From: Rhodamnia argentea
Taxonomy: Eukaryota; Streptophyta; Magnoliopsida; Myrtales; Myrtaceae
Length of the DNA stretch: 64,000 bases
Direction: 5' to 3'
Assembly: GCF_020921035.1 (NCBI RefSeq)
Contig: NC_063151.1
Coordinates: forward strand, 28,588,934-28,652,933
Below, piece after piece: positions 50,214 through 62,442 of this stretch (its first letter is position 1; every line of letters begins with the position of its first letter). The translations under genes and the position numbers were made by a program. Below the pieces are notes generated by a model. The model saw nothing but the letters and a program-made list of their open reading frames with translations. It had not been told where the DNA came from and did no database searches.

Positions 50214-50868
50214 AAAATTATCCAAAAAGTCATAAATATATTGTATGGTAACCAATTCAATCCTTAACTTTTAAATTATGCAAATTTAGTCTAAAACCAA
50301 TTCAGTCCTAATTCCTGAGACGATTTGTCAATTTAGTCCTAAACCTTTTGATAATTAGCCAATTTTGTCACTTCAGCTAATTGGCCAAAAATCACTAACG
50401 TGATAGTCTAGTTAGCGCCAATCGTCCTCTGCGACAAAAGCTGGCATTGAAATGGACTATTTTTATATATTTTAAAAAATTATTTTTTTCCTTTCTTTTC
50501 TTTGGTGACTGGTAGAGGAAAATAAGGAAAATAGAAAAAAAGGGAAATGAATAAGAAAAAGGAAAAGGAAAAAAATTTAGAACGCGTTACTATCGTGCCA
50601 CGTGGTACAACCGTCGTTGATTGGACCGCCATCTCCGCGATTTTCGACCAAAACTAGCCAGAATGATTGAATTTGAAAATTGTCGAAAGGTTTATAACTA
50701 AATTGACAAATCGTATAAATGTTTAGAAGGTAAATTAGCATAATTGAGAGGTCTATGATTAAATTGGCAAATCGTCAAAAATTTTAATACTAAATTGACA
50801 TAATTAAAATGTTTAGAACTGAATTAGAAGCAGTACAATAAGTTTTGGATTTTATGGATGATTTTCCC
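50214..50868. mobile_element. Inverted-repeat element, family B copy 5 (unit 2)
   Basis: Duplicate of the element at 41451-42105, with the same ends and only a handful of differences, so it arose by segmental duplication and not by transposition. Confidence 0.6.
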
Positions 50869-51116
50869 AAGCATTAGGAATAATTGAAATATTTACAATT
50901 AAATGATGCACTAGACTTGCAAACTTAGCACCACCATACCCATATGTATGCATCCATTATTTATGAGTCCGAACAGGTACATCTGTCTGAAAGTATGCAT
51001 ACAAGGGATGATATTTTGCCTCATACATACGGGGGAAAACTAGGATTTCCAAGGCATAATCGATAGACTATTCATGTACGACGACCAAATAGGTGTGACA
51101 ACGTTTGGTCCAAATT

Positions 51117-53781
51117 TCACATCGGCAAGGGAGCGACGAAGAGCGATGTCACAATATCTTTGAGCTTGGTTCTAGAATGGGTGTAATTATCTCCATCGGT
51201 GTATATCACATCCGCCACCCGCGACAAATTGAGCGCTCGGGTGAGGATCGGGGCCGGGACCGCTGTCGGACGAAGGAACTCTTCATTCATGTCCTTCCAC
51301 GCGTCGATGACTCCTTTCTGGAGTTCCTCCTCGGCTTCCCGCTCCGAGAGGCTGCGGTATTTCATGAGCAGCTCCACCGCAGATACGACATGCCCCCTCT
51401 CCCGCTCAAACCGTACGTGGAACGACATAGGTGTTATTTTAGATCAAGGGGTGGTCTATCTGATTTAATCAGATTGCTGGAATGATAGATTCTGTTCTTG
51501 TTATACCTGGTGAGAGGAAATGTCGTCCATGAGCCTACCGACGGTTTGTGTAGCCTTCACAATCTTGCAGTCGCCAACCGACCATTCAAAAGCATGTTCG
51601 GTGACCACATCGCCCATTCCCACGAGCGATGTCGTCGTCGACATGCCGTAGCCAGAGGTTATTAGTTGAAGGGGCATGTACTCCTCCAGTGTCGGTATGT
51701 AATTGTTATGGAACCATTTGGCTTCCTGGAAGTACGCCCTCGCGAGCTTCTTCATCCGAGAAATTGAACATGATTAATAACGTCGGGTTTTTCTAAGTGG
51801 AACTTGCGTTCAATGCATGTTAAAGTGTCTTGATGATGCTGCTTACGACTTCTTTCGCGTAGACGTGGCGGTACGATCTCCCTTTTGCGGCCACTTCATT
51901 CCCAATGTATTCATAGACATGGAGGAGCTCCTTGTAATAAGCTTGCATGTACTCCGGTAATCCATCCATGGCATCAACGTCCCACCTGAATTCAAAGTCC
52001 TGGAAAATGACACACTCGACTCTATACAAGGCTGATTGAATTCAGAAGTTTTGAGAAAGAGAATGCGGGTTACGTACTTCTGGATTGCTTCGGTGAGGAG
52101 GGCAAGTTCTTCCGGCGCGCCATAGACGTCGTAGATATCGTCGAGAATGGAAGTCATGGAGATCACTTTGGTTAGTATCTCTCCGGCCATCGCGAACTCC
52201 GGCTCGAAATATACTCCCAAGGTCCAGAAGAACAACTCCACAATCCTGTCTCTAGCGAAGGGGAACTTCCTCGGAACATCTATATCCTTCCACCACCTAC
52301 GATTAAACGAACATAAGCGTAACTGAAAGTTCTTTAGCCCGACGACTTCGCATAGTTTAAACTCCTCTTTTCACTAGTAAAGGACTTTGAAAAGCACTAT
52401 TGAGAAAGGTAGACTGAAACAAGACGTGTTAACCATTGGAAAACACAAGAAAAATCGATAGTTTGGGCATTGTTAAGACATAATCTAGAAACTAATTTAA
52501 ATTATGCTATCACACGAAGTTAATGAACCTAGTAATCTTGCCAAGTTCCTTCTGGTGTTGCTCTTGTAGTAAGTTGAAATCTAGTTTAGCCAAGGCGAGC
52601 AAGACTTCGTCATGTGAAGGCTCTTCTTGGTAGAGTGGAATGTAATGCCTCGCCTCGAGCCTTGGAAATCCCTTGTGAAGCGGCTGCTTTAGGGCATGAC
52701 TCACTTGTTTCGCGAGAATAGTGCTCACTTTGCTTTTATCGATCGATTCAAGATGAGTTATAGCAAAAGGAAGTGCTTCGTCCAAGATAGAATCGCCATG
52801 ACACCTTAGATGGCAAGCTTCATATAGGCTTAGCAATCCCCGTACATCGGTGATGAGCGATTCTCTGAAGTTGCCTTCACTATCCTTGAATTTGTTAAAG
52901 ACCTCCGTGCAACCAACCAACGTGGGAAAAAAAGATGCAATCGATTAGGAATTAGGAAGGTGATACGCCTGATTAGTGTTCTAGATTTTCTTGTACATGT
53001 TTCTCCTTAAATTTGACTTGGCAATAGAAGGATTTCCATAGATCATATTGGTTCGCTACATTAAATACATACCCGATGGGACGTAGTAACCTTGTTGTCG
53101 CAGCAATCGAAAGATAAGAGCGACCATGTGAAGGTCATCTACCTTAAAATCTTCACGATAAAGCCGAGAGTAACTTTTGTGGATCTGTTCTAATTGCTCA
53201 TTTACTTCACACTCGAAATGGTACTCAATTCCCGGGCGTTGGATTTGATCAATCAAGTGAAGCTTTTGTAAAGGCTTATCCACGATACCAGCCAGCATCT
53301 TCCCGACCTCTCCTTTCGGTTCCTCAATTTGTCCCTCCACGGTTCCAAGGAATTTGAACTTCTGCAAAAATATAATGTACGCTATTTCAAAATAAAACCA
53401 AGCATGAAATTCGTATGCTTTACAGAATTAACTTGATTTTGATGGCCCCGTCTGTGTACCCCTAGTTAAATGTATCGATGTTTATGATTTTCAACTTTTT
53501 GTGCGGGGAAGGGATGATGTATATACATATGAGTCCAATTGGAATCATATATGCAATGTGGGGGAACTTCAGGAAACCGGAGTGAGCCTCCTAGATGCAA
53601 TTGCGAGGGAACAAAAGCAGAAGATGACGGAAGGATTACTAACCACCGAGTTGGAGGGAGAAGCGTATTTAAGAAAGTAATCCCCCCATATGCTCGGATG
53701 ATAACCGGCCGACCGACGTCCGACCGCGTGGCCCGTTCCTTTACTCGGAGAAGAAGGTGGAATCGCTGAAACTTGCGCCAT
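51117..53781 (-). pseudogene. Terpene synthase (TPS-a, sesquiterpene synthase type), copy 2, broken
   Basis: Exons in gene order: 53644-53781, 53073-53361, 52529-52904, 52078-52296, 51847-51999, 51507-51749, 51117-51410. The same motifs as copy 1 are present ([30 protein letters not shown]). Exon 4 here is intact, ending TEAIQ plus a good GTACGT donor. Lesions differ: the acceptor before exon 3 reads CACGG where copy 1 has CACAG; exon 5 begins GACTTTG where copy 1 has GGACTTTG, a one-base loss that shifts the frame into stops; the exon 7 acceptor GG is shared with copy 1. The intron 1 donor is GTTAGT instead of GTAAGT. Exon 6 has a net 3-bp gain (GYGMSTTTSLVG against GYGMHDITLVG). Probably not functional as assembled. 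Confidence 0.85.
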
Positions 53782-53888
53782 CTTCTCTCTCTTTTCCTTT
53801 ATGTTTCGGTTGCGGATGTCGGACCAATGCACGATTGGAAGAGCAAGGAGAGGTTTTATCTGCGTATCGAAACATTCAAAACTTCAAG

Positions 53889-53899
53889 GGTATATATAG
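53889..53899 (-). promoter_or_regulatory. TATA box of terpene synthase copy 2
   Basis: CTATATATACC, same sequence and spacing (about 110 bp from the ATG) as in copy 1. Confidence 0.65.
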
Positions 53900-54189
53900 G
53901 CATCAAGTTCATAATTTTGAGACCAACCAATCACATTTGGATGAGTCATACACGAGTGAGATTATCAACGGCTTATCATTTCACCGCGGTCAGTTTTGTC
54001 AACATTCATGGAGCTTCGGCAATCCTATGTATTATTAAAGTGACTCCATGCTTCTACCAACCACAAAGTAACATTGTTTGGGTGACAACCACCGGCATTT
54101 AAGACACATCGGTTAAAAAGTCTTGCCTAAGTTTCTAAAATGGACCGGTTATTTGATTTGACATTACTTATAGAGATCTATGTGTAGCT

Positions 54190-54368
54190 TATACGAAGGG
54201 AAAATGACATGATGATCCATAATCTTCGATCCGATGTGGGATGTTGTTCCTGGACTTTTGATTTGTTCGACGAGGTTCCTTAATCATTATTAAATGCTCA
54301 ACCCCGTCCCCAGGCTACATGACAACTATTCAACCTGGTATTTCACCTTGAGGGGCACCCGTCTTATT
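54190..54368. mobile_element. Half copy of MITE family D at the unit 2 edge
   Basis: Counterpart of 45430-45601, ending CCCGTCTTATT. Unique sequence follows, so this marks the original right boundary of the duplicated segment. Confidence 0.5.
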
Positions 54369-55867
54369 GGTGCAAAAGAAAGATGGAATTGTAGAAATCT
54401 GAAGAGACATTTTTTTACTTAATTTTTTTGCTATCTCTAATGAGATTCAGATGCTTGACCGATAAAGATGAAGAGCATGAGAGGCTTTTCGGCGAGTGTC
54501 GAAGACTTTATTCATGGGTAATTTATAGGCAATGAACTACTTAGTAATTTTAGCGATTGCATTGCAAGCATAACAGTCTTTGAGAGAATGAAAATAATAT
54601 ATTGTTAGCCATATATTTTTGAAGGAGTAGACTGCATAGTAATTTTTAATTATTAATTATTTATCATTTATTTTTTGTGGCTCAAAATAAACTGATAATC
54701 TCTCAATGATTTAAGGAACAAAAAAAAAAAAGAGGGTTACAAGATATTGGGCCGACCGATCAACCTCATGTAAATGTGTGGAGCGTACAGATTTTTGGAA
54801 AGGCCGTTTAACCTGCAAATGATGCGGACTGTCGGAGGCTTGGAGCTATCCTGCATGTTGTCTCTTTGCTTCTCCACCCTTCATTTCGACGGCCCCAGGC
54901 GGGGCTGACACCGGATCAAGAATGGAGATGTTTATCATGTCATGCGGTTCCTGATTTCGAAGTAAAACGTCAGGGTGATGGTGGATGTCGTGCAAAACGT
55001 GAAGGTGGATGTGTGTGGAGGAAGTTCAAAAGTCGAGGGATCGCCCAGTCCCGAGACTCGGCTTGAGCTCTCCCAAGCCTATCCATTGCAACTTAGGGTT
55101 TAATTATCATGCCAAATTTAATTCACCTAGGAGTCACCATTAATTACTTTCGATAAGTTGATTAACACCTAAGCAATGCACCGGAGACTACTATACTCCT
55201 ACGAACAAGAGATTATGAGTACGGGGACTTAATTATGCTAGATTACTCCAACATCATTTCGGTACATTTTCTCTATTATTTTGAAGAAACAAATATTTTT
55301 CCAAGCAATTTGGATTAGTTTTAACGTAGCCACTAACATTTGGGATGATCATGCTGATGCACAAATATTAATGAACACTTAATAAATCAAAGTTATAAAT
55401 AAGTTCCTAGATAGGGAAGAAAATGTTTACCTCGATGCAAGCGCATTAATTCCAGAACTATCACAAAGAATTTAGTTAAATTGCTAAGTTTAGAGTACAA
55501 TCATTCTAAACATTTGATGCAAGAATGCAAACTTATGCTGAATGCAAATACACTAATATGACATGAAAAATTCTCACTAGTCTAACATGTCATGAAAATT
55601 AGTTATATAAATAATCTAATTTTAAAGACATGTGAAAATGAATTCTAATTTAGAATGTCATACAATCAAATAAACCTAACATGCAATCTAAATGACTCAC
55701 AAATAATGAACCTAATATGCAGTATAAATGACATGCAAAATTAATGAAATGGCACACGTGTGATATGACATGGAAGATGACATGGCAAACATGTGAACAT
55801 GGCATGAATGATATGACATAGCACGTAATAAAAAAAAGAAAAAAGAAGAAGAAAATAGAAAAATTAT
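54369..55867. other. Intergenic; contains an antisense LTR fragment
   Basis: 54369-54990 shows nothing I recognise. 55050-55250 (GAGCTCTCCCAAGCC, GCAACTTAGGGTTTAATTA, CTAGGAGTCACCATTAATTA) is the reverse complement of the end region of the LTR lineage seen at 58560-58697 and matches the plus-strand reading of 59140-59240, so it is an LTR fragment in minus orientation. 55560-55840 is rich in GACATG/CATGTC units. The frame at 54866-55066 has no known family. Confidence 0.4.
55863..55867 (+). repeat. Target-site duplication ATTAT, left copy
   Basis: ATTAT directly before TGTTGACACC; repeated at 58698-58702 directly after the LTR ends in GCGACA. Confidence 0.85.
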
Positions 55868-58697
55868 TGTTGACACCTAAATTTTGATTTTTCTAAAATC
55901 ATCCATTTCAAGCATAAAATGAGAACTAGTCATAGTTTTCACCAAAAATAAATTTCTCATACATTGCATATTTACTTTTCGTCGATCGTGCGTATCATTG
56001 TATTCAGGCCGGAGAAAGTAATTGAGCTTAAATTGACAAGCGGACGGATTAGGCATCACATGGAAAATTCGGCTATGCATGGGGAGATTACCGAAAAATT
56101 CTAAGAGGGCTTGAACTTATTTTCATATTTAATTCAGCCCATTTATGCTCATTTAAATGTTAAAGGTTCTTAATTAATTATTCATTTAATTAATTAAAGC
56201 CCAATTTGAGCCCGAGAGTGTGCGATCAAGCCCGCAAGAGGATGAAATTTGGATAGCCCACGATAGTCCAGTTTGTGAGGAATTTTAATGGGATCGGACT
56301 CTTGAAAATCAGAAATTTAATCCTACGGTCATTAACGAGTCATATTAGTTTGTAAATACCTCGTTATGGCTTAGGGTTGAGAGGAGGCCACATTAGCTGA
56401 AGACACGGCAGATTCTTAGCGGGGCGACATTCATTATACACATACGGCTGAAAGAAGGAAAGAGGGATCCATAGCTCAGTTGATCTCTTCCATGGCAACC
56501 CCAATGGGCGTAAAGCTCATCTACAGATAAAGCCAAAAGAGGAGCACGCCCTCAACAGTTCCTGTTTGCATCACCAAAGGCTCCAACTTCAATACTTGTT
56601 CATGCATATTTGTCGCCACGAATTTAGCCGCGGAGCCGCATCAATCCTGCTGCTGTCCAGGTGTGTTTTATCTTCTGCTCCAGCAGGTTTTGTGCATTGA
56701 TTCAGCGCCGATTCAACAGTTGTTTGACACCAGTTCACCTGCTCTTCAGTGCTCCTAATTCTCTGCTGATTTGTTGCGTTTACACTGCTGTTTGGTGTTA
56801 ATTGCACTGCTTTTTGCTCCTGCTTACACCCCGATTTATTACTCGGTTCCTTGAGCTGTTTGGAGCACAAGATTGCCTCTGTCCAGCTCCATTCAAGGTT
56901 GATTCAGCCTTTTATTCAACTGATATTTTGTCACTAATTTGTGTACTTTTTGGTGCTAGAGTCCCGTCCTGTTTAGAGCTCAAATTTGGCTCAAAAGGGG
57001 CTGTTTTAGGCGATTACTTGACTGCATGTGTGCTGGAAATTGCTCTAAAAAAAGGGTAAGATCCTTACATCTTTGGTTGCTATATGTGCTTATTTAAATT
57101 GGTAACATGCATGTACTTCATGGATGTCAATGAATATATGTTGATTTATGATCAAGGTTGGAAAAGGACATGTTTTTATCAACTCCAATCAAGAGCAGAA
57201 ATTTGATCATGTTGGAATGAAATTCTGATTTTTCTTAACACGTTCATTAATTTGGTTGACTTGTGACACTCTTAGGAATTGATTAAGTTTAATTGGAAAT
57301 TTATCTTTTCTCAATGTAAATCAAGCACTTTCAAGATCAAACTGAACTAGGTTAAAATTTGAGGACTTTATCAAATTAAGGATTGAATTTTCGGCATACT
57401 CACTCTCTTGGCCGAACTGCATATAGATGGATGAGCATTGTTTTGATTTTTATCCCAATTGGTTGATTTGATGTTATCCATTGGGTGTTCGATCATAACT
57501 TCGTGTTATTGATAGGAATTTGTGATTGTTCGATGTTATCTCTTGGTGTGAATAAAGATTCGATTAAATTGAAATTTTATCTGATTTAGCTAAATTAGAT
57601 AATTTTTGACTCATGGATACATTTTTTTGAGCTAGTCGTTATCTTTAACACATGCGAAATGATTTGGATGTTATATGTTGTTATCTTATCTTATCTCTGG
57701 TGAATTTTCTGAACACATTTGATTGGAGATAAGGTTTGGTTGGATTGGATGTCTATTTATTTTTTTATGAGGATTATTTGAAATTAAATTTTTAAATCTC
57801 AAAGATAATTTCTCAAATTAAAAATGGATCAATTTTTTTAGATAAGGAAAGGTGGACCCCAATGCCATATTTTTTGCCACCCCTCTCATATTTTCAAAAT
57901 ATCCAAAATAAATTGACTCATTTTCATTTTATTTTTGTTATGCTTGTTTGTTTTGATTTGTAATAAAATTTGCACAATTTTAAACAAACATGCCCATAAT
58001 ATATGCTCCCCATGTGCTTAGACCCGTCGGAAAAAATAAATCACACGCCTTGGCCACGATCTCGTGGAATGTGATGGTGATTTAGTATAGAAATTCGTGT
58101 TACGCCCTTCGGCAAAAGGGATGTTGTTTTTCTATACACATATCCGCATATTGGTTCGAATCCTCGAGGATGTAGCGGATAAAATCTCGCTCTAGCCCGG
58201 ATCTTTGGGAATGAGAGGATTTTCGGAAAAATCGGAAATTAAAGGTATATTATGGGCGTTTTTGTTTATTTTTGTTCAGAATTTTTTATTGCTTTTGAAT
58301 GTTTTCTTTTATTGCTGAAAATACCAAAAAAAATCCTCTGGGCACATAATATATGGTCCTCATATCACATTTTTTCAATTAATCATCAAATTCACATCGA
58401 TCAATCGGAAAGGCTTTTTCATGAAATTGGTACCGAAAGGGCGTTAATTTTTCAATTAGCGTAACCAAGTCCCCGGACCCATTTTTCTACGGTGTGCAGA
58501 AATAAAATAGTTCTCCCTCTATTTTATTAAGGTTTCTAATCAACCTTCCATAAATGATTAGTGGCGACTCCAATTGAATATTTTTTTTTTCATGAATAAA
58601 CCTAAGTTGCGATTCGGTAGGATTTGGGAGGGTCCAAATTAGGTTGGTTGATTTAATTGACCCGATAATCCATTAGCCTAAATTTTAGGTCGCGACA
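55868..58697 (+). mobile_element. Solo LTR, 2.83 kb, with 5-bp target duplication
   Basis: Begins TGTTGACACCTAAATTTTG and ends AAATTTTAGGTCGCGACA, so the ends are TG..CA with inverted similarity of about 18 bp. It is flanked by perfect ATTAT copies (55863-55867, 58698-58702). No second TGTTGACACC, no internal coding domain and no tRNA-complementary primer site were found, so I read it as a very long solo LTR. The orientation (+) is inferred from the end motif TTAGTGGCGACTCCAATT near the 3' side. The parent is probably a Ty3/gypsy element with long LTRs. The short frames within it (such as 56589-56870) are not genes. It could instead be an internally deleted non-autonomous element. Confidence 0.75.
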
Positions 58698-58702
58698 ATT
58701 AT
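58698..58702 (+). repeat. Target-site duplication ATTAT, right copy
   Basis: Matches 55863-55867. Joining the flanks gives an A-rich run like the centre of family B elements, so the LTR landed inside such an element. Confidence 0.85.
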
Positions 58703-58935
58703 AAAAAAATATCAGAAATTTAAGAAAGATCATAAAATTGCCCATGTCAACTTCGGTCATGCCGCGTAAGATGGCCGACGCCAATGTCGGGGATTTCGGG
58801 CTAAAATTGACCGGATGGTATCAATTAGCAAAATGTGAAAATGTTTAGGATTCAATTGTCAAAATTGAAGATTTCCATTTGAATTGGCCAAAGTGCAACG
58901 GGTATATAATATTTTGGACTATTTTTCCTGAAACA
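58703..58935. mobile_element. Right part of a family B element, split by the solo LTR
   Basis: A-rich start, then CATGCCGCGTAAGATGGCCG, CAATTAGCAAAATGTGAAAA and an end with GTGCAACGGGTATATAATAT then TTTGGACTATTTTTCC, in the family B order. The left part should lie before 55863 but is hard to see. Confidence 0.4.
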
Positions 58936-59061
58936 AACGCACAATTTTTTTTCGCTTGACAACACTTCATATAAAATGCATAACTCTCTTAAACTTTAAC
59001 AAATTCTTAAACATACATCTATGTAGCAAACATGATGATGTGGTAAACAATGATGACATAG

Positions 59062-59558
59062 TGTCACCACCTAAAATTAGGAAATTCCATATTAATGGAC
59101 TACCAGATTAATTAAATTGAATTAATTAACCTAATTCGAGTTCTCCCAAGCTCTACCAACTCGCAATTTAAGGTTCATGATTAATTATACAAAAAATATT
59201 TTTAATTTTGGAACCGCTAGTAATCTTTTATGGTAGGTAGATTAGAAACCCGACGCGGCGTTCAACGAAGATCGCAAGTAAATCCTTGCTAAGGAAGGGA
59301 AATCTCGAAAGAAATCTGTGAATATTATTAATGATCTGTCCCCCAAAAAATGTGATAAACACCTTTTATAGGGTGTTATCCTAACCCTAGTCAAACTAGG
59401 AATCGAAATATCAAAAAATGAAAAATTACAAAAGTGCCACTGAAATAAAATAAAGCTCGAAAAATACTAAACAAATTAGGAAAACCCATCTAGACATTCC
59501 CGAACCACCAAAATCCATCGTTAGTAATAGCCAAAGGTAGTGAGTATTGATCATGACA
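59062..59558 (-). mobile_element. 3' LTR (497 bp) of the Ty3/gypsy element
   Basis: On the minus strand it starts TGTCATGATCAATACTC and ends TTTTAGGTGGTGACA, giving TG..CA ends with inverted similarity. On the internal side it is preceded by a purine-rich tract (GAAGCGAAACGG), a possible polypurine primer. The plus-strand stretch 59140-59240 resembles 55050-55250. The second target duplication lies outside the window (candidate left copy CATAG at 59057-59061). Confidence 0.65.
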
Positions 59559-59621
59559 CCGTTTCGCTTCAGCCGACCGAATTTGAGCTCAATCCGACGT
59601 CGTCGACCCGATCCGCCGGTT

Positions 59622-60263
59622 CTAGCCGCAACACCATTTCGCCTTCCGATTGGATTTACGTCGATCCAATCGATCCAGGAACGCACTACTAACGACATCC
59701 GCATCATTCTCCTCCACTTGAGAAAAACTCATCCTCAAGTTTGAATCGGAATCCGGGTACATCGGTTCGGTTGACTCATGAGATAGAGACAAATTAGCAA
59801 CATTAAAAGTGTTGGATATGCCCATGCTATGTGTAAGGTCTATAACATAAGCATTATCGTTGATTCTCCTACCGACAGTATAAGGCCTGTACTTCTTCTG
59901 CTGCAGTTTACTATAAGATCCAGTTGGTAACCTCTCCTTACGAAGAAATACCATGACACGATCACCTACCTCAAACATCCGCTTTCGCCTGTGTTTATCT
60001 GCAGCTACCTTATACTTCTTATTAGCTTTCTCCAGCTTCTTTCTGACTTCATGATATACCTCTACAACTTGTTTAACCATATGATCCATTGCAACACTCA
60101 TGTCTGCTTGCTTAGGCAATCGTATCAAATCCGGAGTATGTTGAGGCGCCTTTGTATAAACAAGAGAAAAAGGCAACCCGCAAGTAGAACTATGGACTGC
60201 ATTATTATATGCAAACTCTGCCTGGGATAAAAGCGACATCACATTGCTTCGGCTTATCTCCAC
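59622..60263 (-). pseudogene. Ty3/gypsy integrase C-terminal part
   Basis: Open frame of 213 codons that continues the integrase core ([20 protein letters not shown]) into the basic linker and the FEVGDRVMVFLRKERLP C-terminal fold. No clear chromodomain was recognised after SHESTEPMYPDSD. The frame shift relative to 60205-60495 indicates decay. Confidence 0.75.
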
Positions 60264-61629
60264 AAATGCTTCGAATCAAGTTCCCTAGAGTCCTATTAAC
60301 CACCTCTGTCTGACCATCGGTTTGCGGGTGTGCTGTGCTACTAAAATTCAAAGAAGAGTAAAAAAGCTTCCACAAAGTCCTCCAAAAGTGCCCTAGAAAC
60401 TTACTGTCTCTATCATAAGTAATAGATTTAGGCACTCCATGCAAGCGAACCACTTCTTTGAAAAATAATCGGCTACACTTACTTGCGTCGGACATTTACC
60501 TACAAGGAAGGAAGTGTGTCATCTTGGAAAATCTATCAACCACAACAAAAACAGAATCTACGTATCTTTGGGTTCGTGGCAAACCAAACACAAAATCCAT
60601 AGACAGATCTTCCCATATATTGTCGGGAATAGGTAAAGGCATGTATAGACTTGTATTCTTAGATTGCCCCTTAGCGGTCTGACAAATATAACATTTTTGC
60701 ACATACCTGCCGACATCTCTACGTAATCGGGGCCAGTAAAATTGCTCCCTAACTCCAGTAATAGTTTTGTCATGTCCCGGATGTGCAGCTCATCCTCCTT
60801 CATGTAAATCACGAATTACCTTCTCTCGTAATGAGGTCCAAGGAAGGTAAAGCTGATTACCTCGCATCGGATAACCATCCATGGCATAGAATTCCTGCAC
60901 AAGTTAACTAGCAACATAAGTGTCCCAAATCCACCCAAAGTCATCATCGCTTGCATAATAGTCTTTTAGCTGCTCGAATCCCAAAATGTCTTGGCTTAGT
61001 AATCAACAAACCAGCTCTCCTGCTCAACGCATCAGCTACTACATTCTGCATAGTTGACTTGTGCTATAATCCGAAAGGAAATTTTTGTAAAAATTGACAC
61101 CATTGCGCATGCATGTTTTTGCTAATCCTCTTATGACTATTTAGATACTTCAAAGCTTCATGATCAGAATATAGCACGAATTCTTTTCCAATCAGATAAT
61201 GCTCCTAGGTCTTTAAAGCCTTTACGACAGAATAAAATTCTTTGTCATACGTACTCCACTTCTGCCTCATGTCGCTAAGCTTCTCATTGAAATAGCAAAC
61301 CGGTTTGCGCTCCCGAGATAAAACAGCTCCTATGCCTACTCCACTAGCATCACAGTCCACTTTAAACAGTTTATCAAAATTAGGTAACGCAATAACAGAT
61401 GCTGTACATAATTTTTCTTTTAATATAGCAAAACTGTCTTCCGCTTCTTCTCCCATACAAACTTACCTTTCTTCATACACTTTGTAATCAGGGCTGCAAT
61501 AGTACTGAAGTTTTTAATAAAACGCCTATAAAAGGTAGCTAATCCATGAAAACTCCTAACTTCAAAAACCGTTTTAGGAGTTGGCTACTCTCTTATTGCT
61601 CTTACTTTCGCCTCATCCACCTCTATTCC

Positions 61630-62442
61630 CTAATTAGTGATAATAAATCCCAAGAATAACAGCTTATTAGTCGGAAAATTGTATTTCTTAAGATTTACAT
61701 ACAGCTTATTAATCAGTAAAGCTGTCAACACCTCCCTCAAATGCTTCAAATGCTCCTTCTCTATTTTATTATAAATCAAGATATCATCAAAATAAACTAC
61801 GACGAATTTGCCAATAAAAGATTTCAAAACCTGATTCATAAGCCTCATGAAAGTGCTTGGAGCATTAAAAGGTCCAAACGGCATCACGAACCATTCATAT
61901 AGCCCCTCTTTCGTCTTGAAAGCCGTCTTCCACTCATCTCCAAGCCAAATGCAAATCTGATGATACCCATTCTTCAAATCCAGCCTTGAAAACCACTTAG
62001 CTCCATGCAACCTATCCAGCATGTTATCCAATCTCAGAATTGGAAACTTGTAGCCCACAGTTATCTTGTTGATGGCTCTGCTATCTACACACATCCTCCA
62101 ACTCCCATATTTCTTAGGAGTTAACAAAGCGGGAACAACACATTGGCTCATACTATTTTGAATATGCCCCTTTTGCAGCAACTCCTCCACCTTCTCCTTT
62201 AGAATCTTGCTCTCCTTCGGACTCATTACGTAGTACAATAGATTAGGTGGGCTAGCACTAGCAATTAAGTCTATATGGTGCTGAATATCGCGCATAGGAG
62301 GCAATCCGTCTGGAATCTCTTCGGGCATTAGTCGGCTAAATTCTTTCAATAAAGGGCTAAGCGATTTAGGTTGCTCTACCACTTGTAGTTCAGCCTCTAT
62401 CTCAATTGTATGCTTCACTATCAAAACATGAATTTCCATCAT
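61630..62442 (-). pseudogene. Ty3/gypsy reverse transcriptase
   Basis: Open frame of 270 codons covering fingers and palm: [29 protein letters not shown] and the catalytic FDD in [11 protein letters not shown] (about residues 225-235). This is the longest intact piece of the element. A break separates it from RNase H at about 61456-61630. Confidence 0.85.

Larger units (their letters stand above)
45602..54368. repeat. Tandem duplication unit 2 (about 8.8 kb)
   Basis: Head-to-tail copy of 37011-45601. The left end continues directly from unit 1; the right end stops at CCCGTCTTATT, after which GGTGCAAAAG is unique. Offset between matching points is about 8.59 kb at the left and 8.767 kb across the terpene synthase 5' half, the difference being indels. 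Divergence by eye is lowest over about 40.3-44.6 kb of unit 1 and its partner, and highest at the left edge. Confidence 0.9.

Noticed and set aside
55560-55840. Recurring ATGACATG/CATGTCAT words, considered as a CRISPR-like or satellite array
   Set aside because: Spacing is irregular and units are too short and degenerate; this is nuclear plant DNA and the words fit decayed LTR sequence.
56467-56530. GGGATCCATAGCTCAGTTG, which looks like the start of a tRNA gene
   Set aside because: No cloverleaf, anticodon arm or T-loop follows in the expected spacing.
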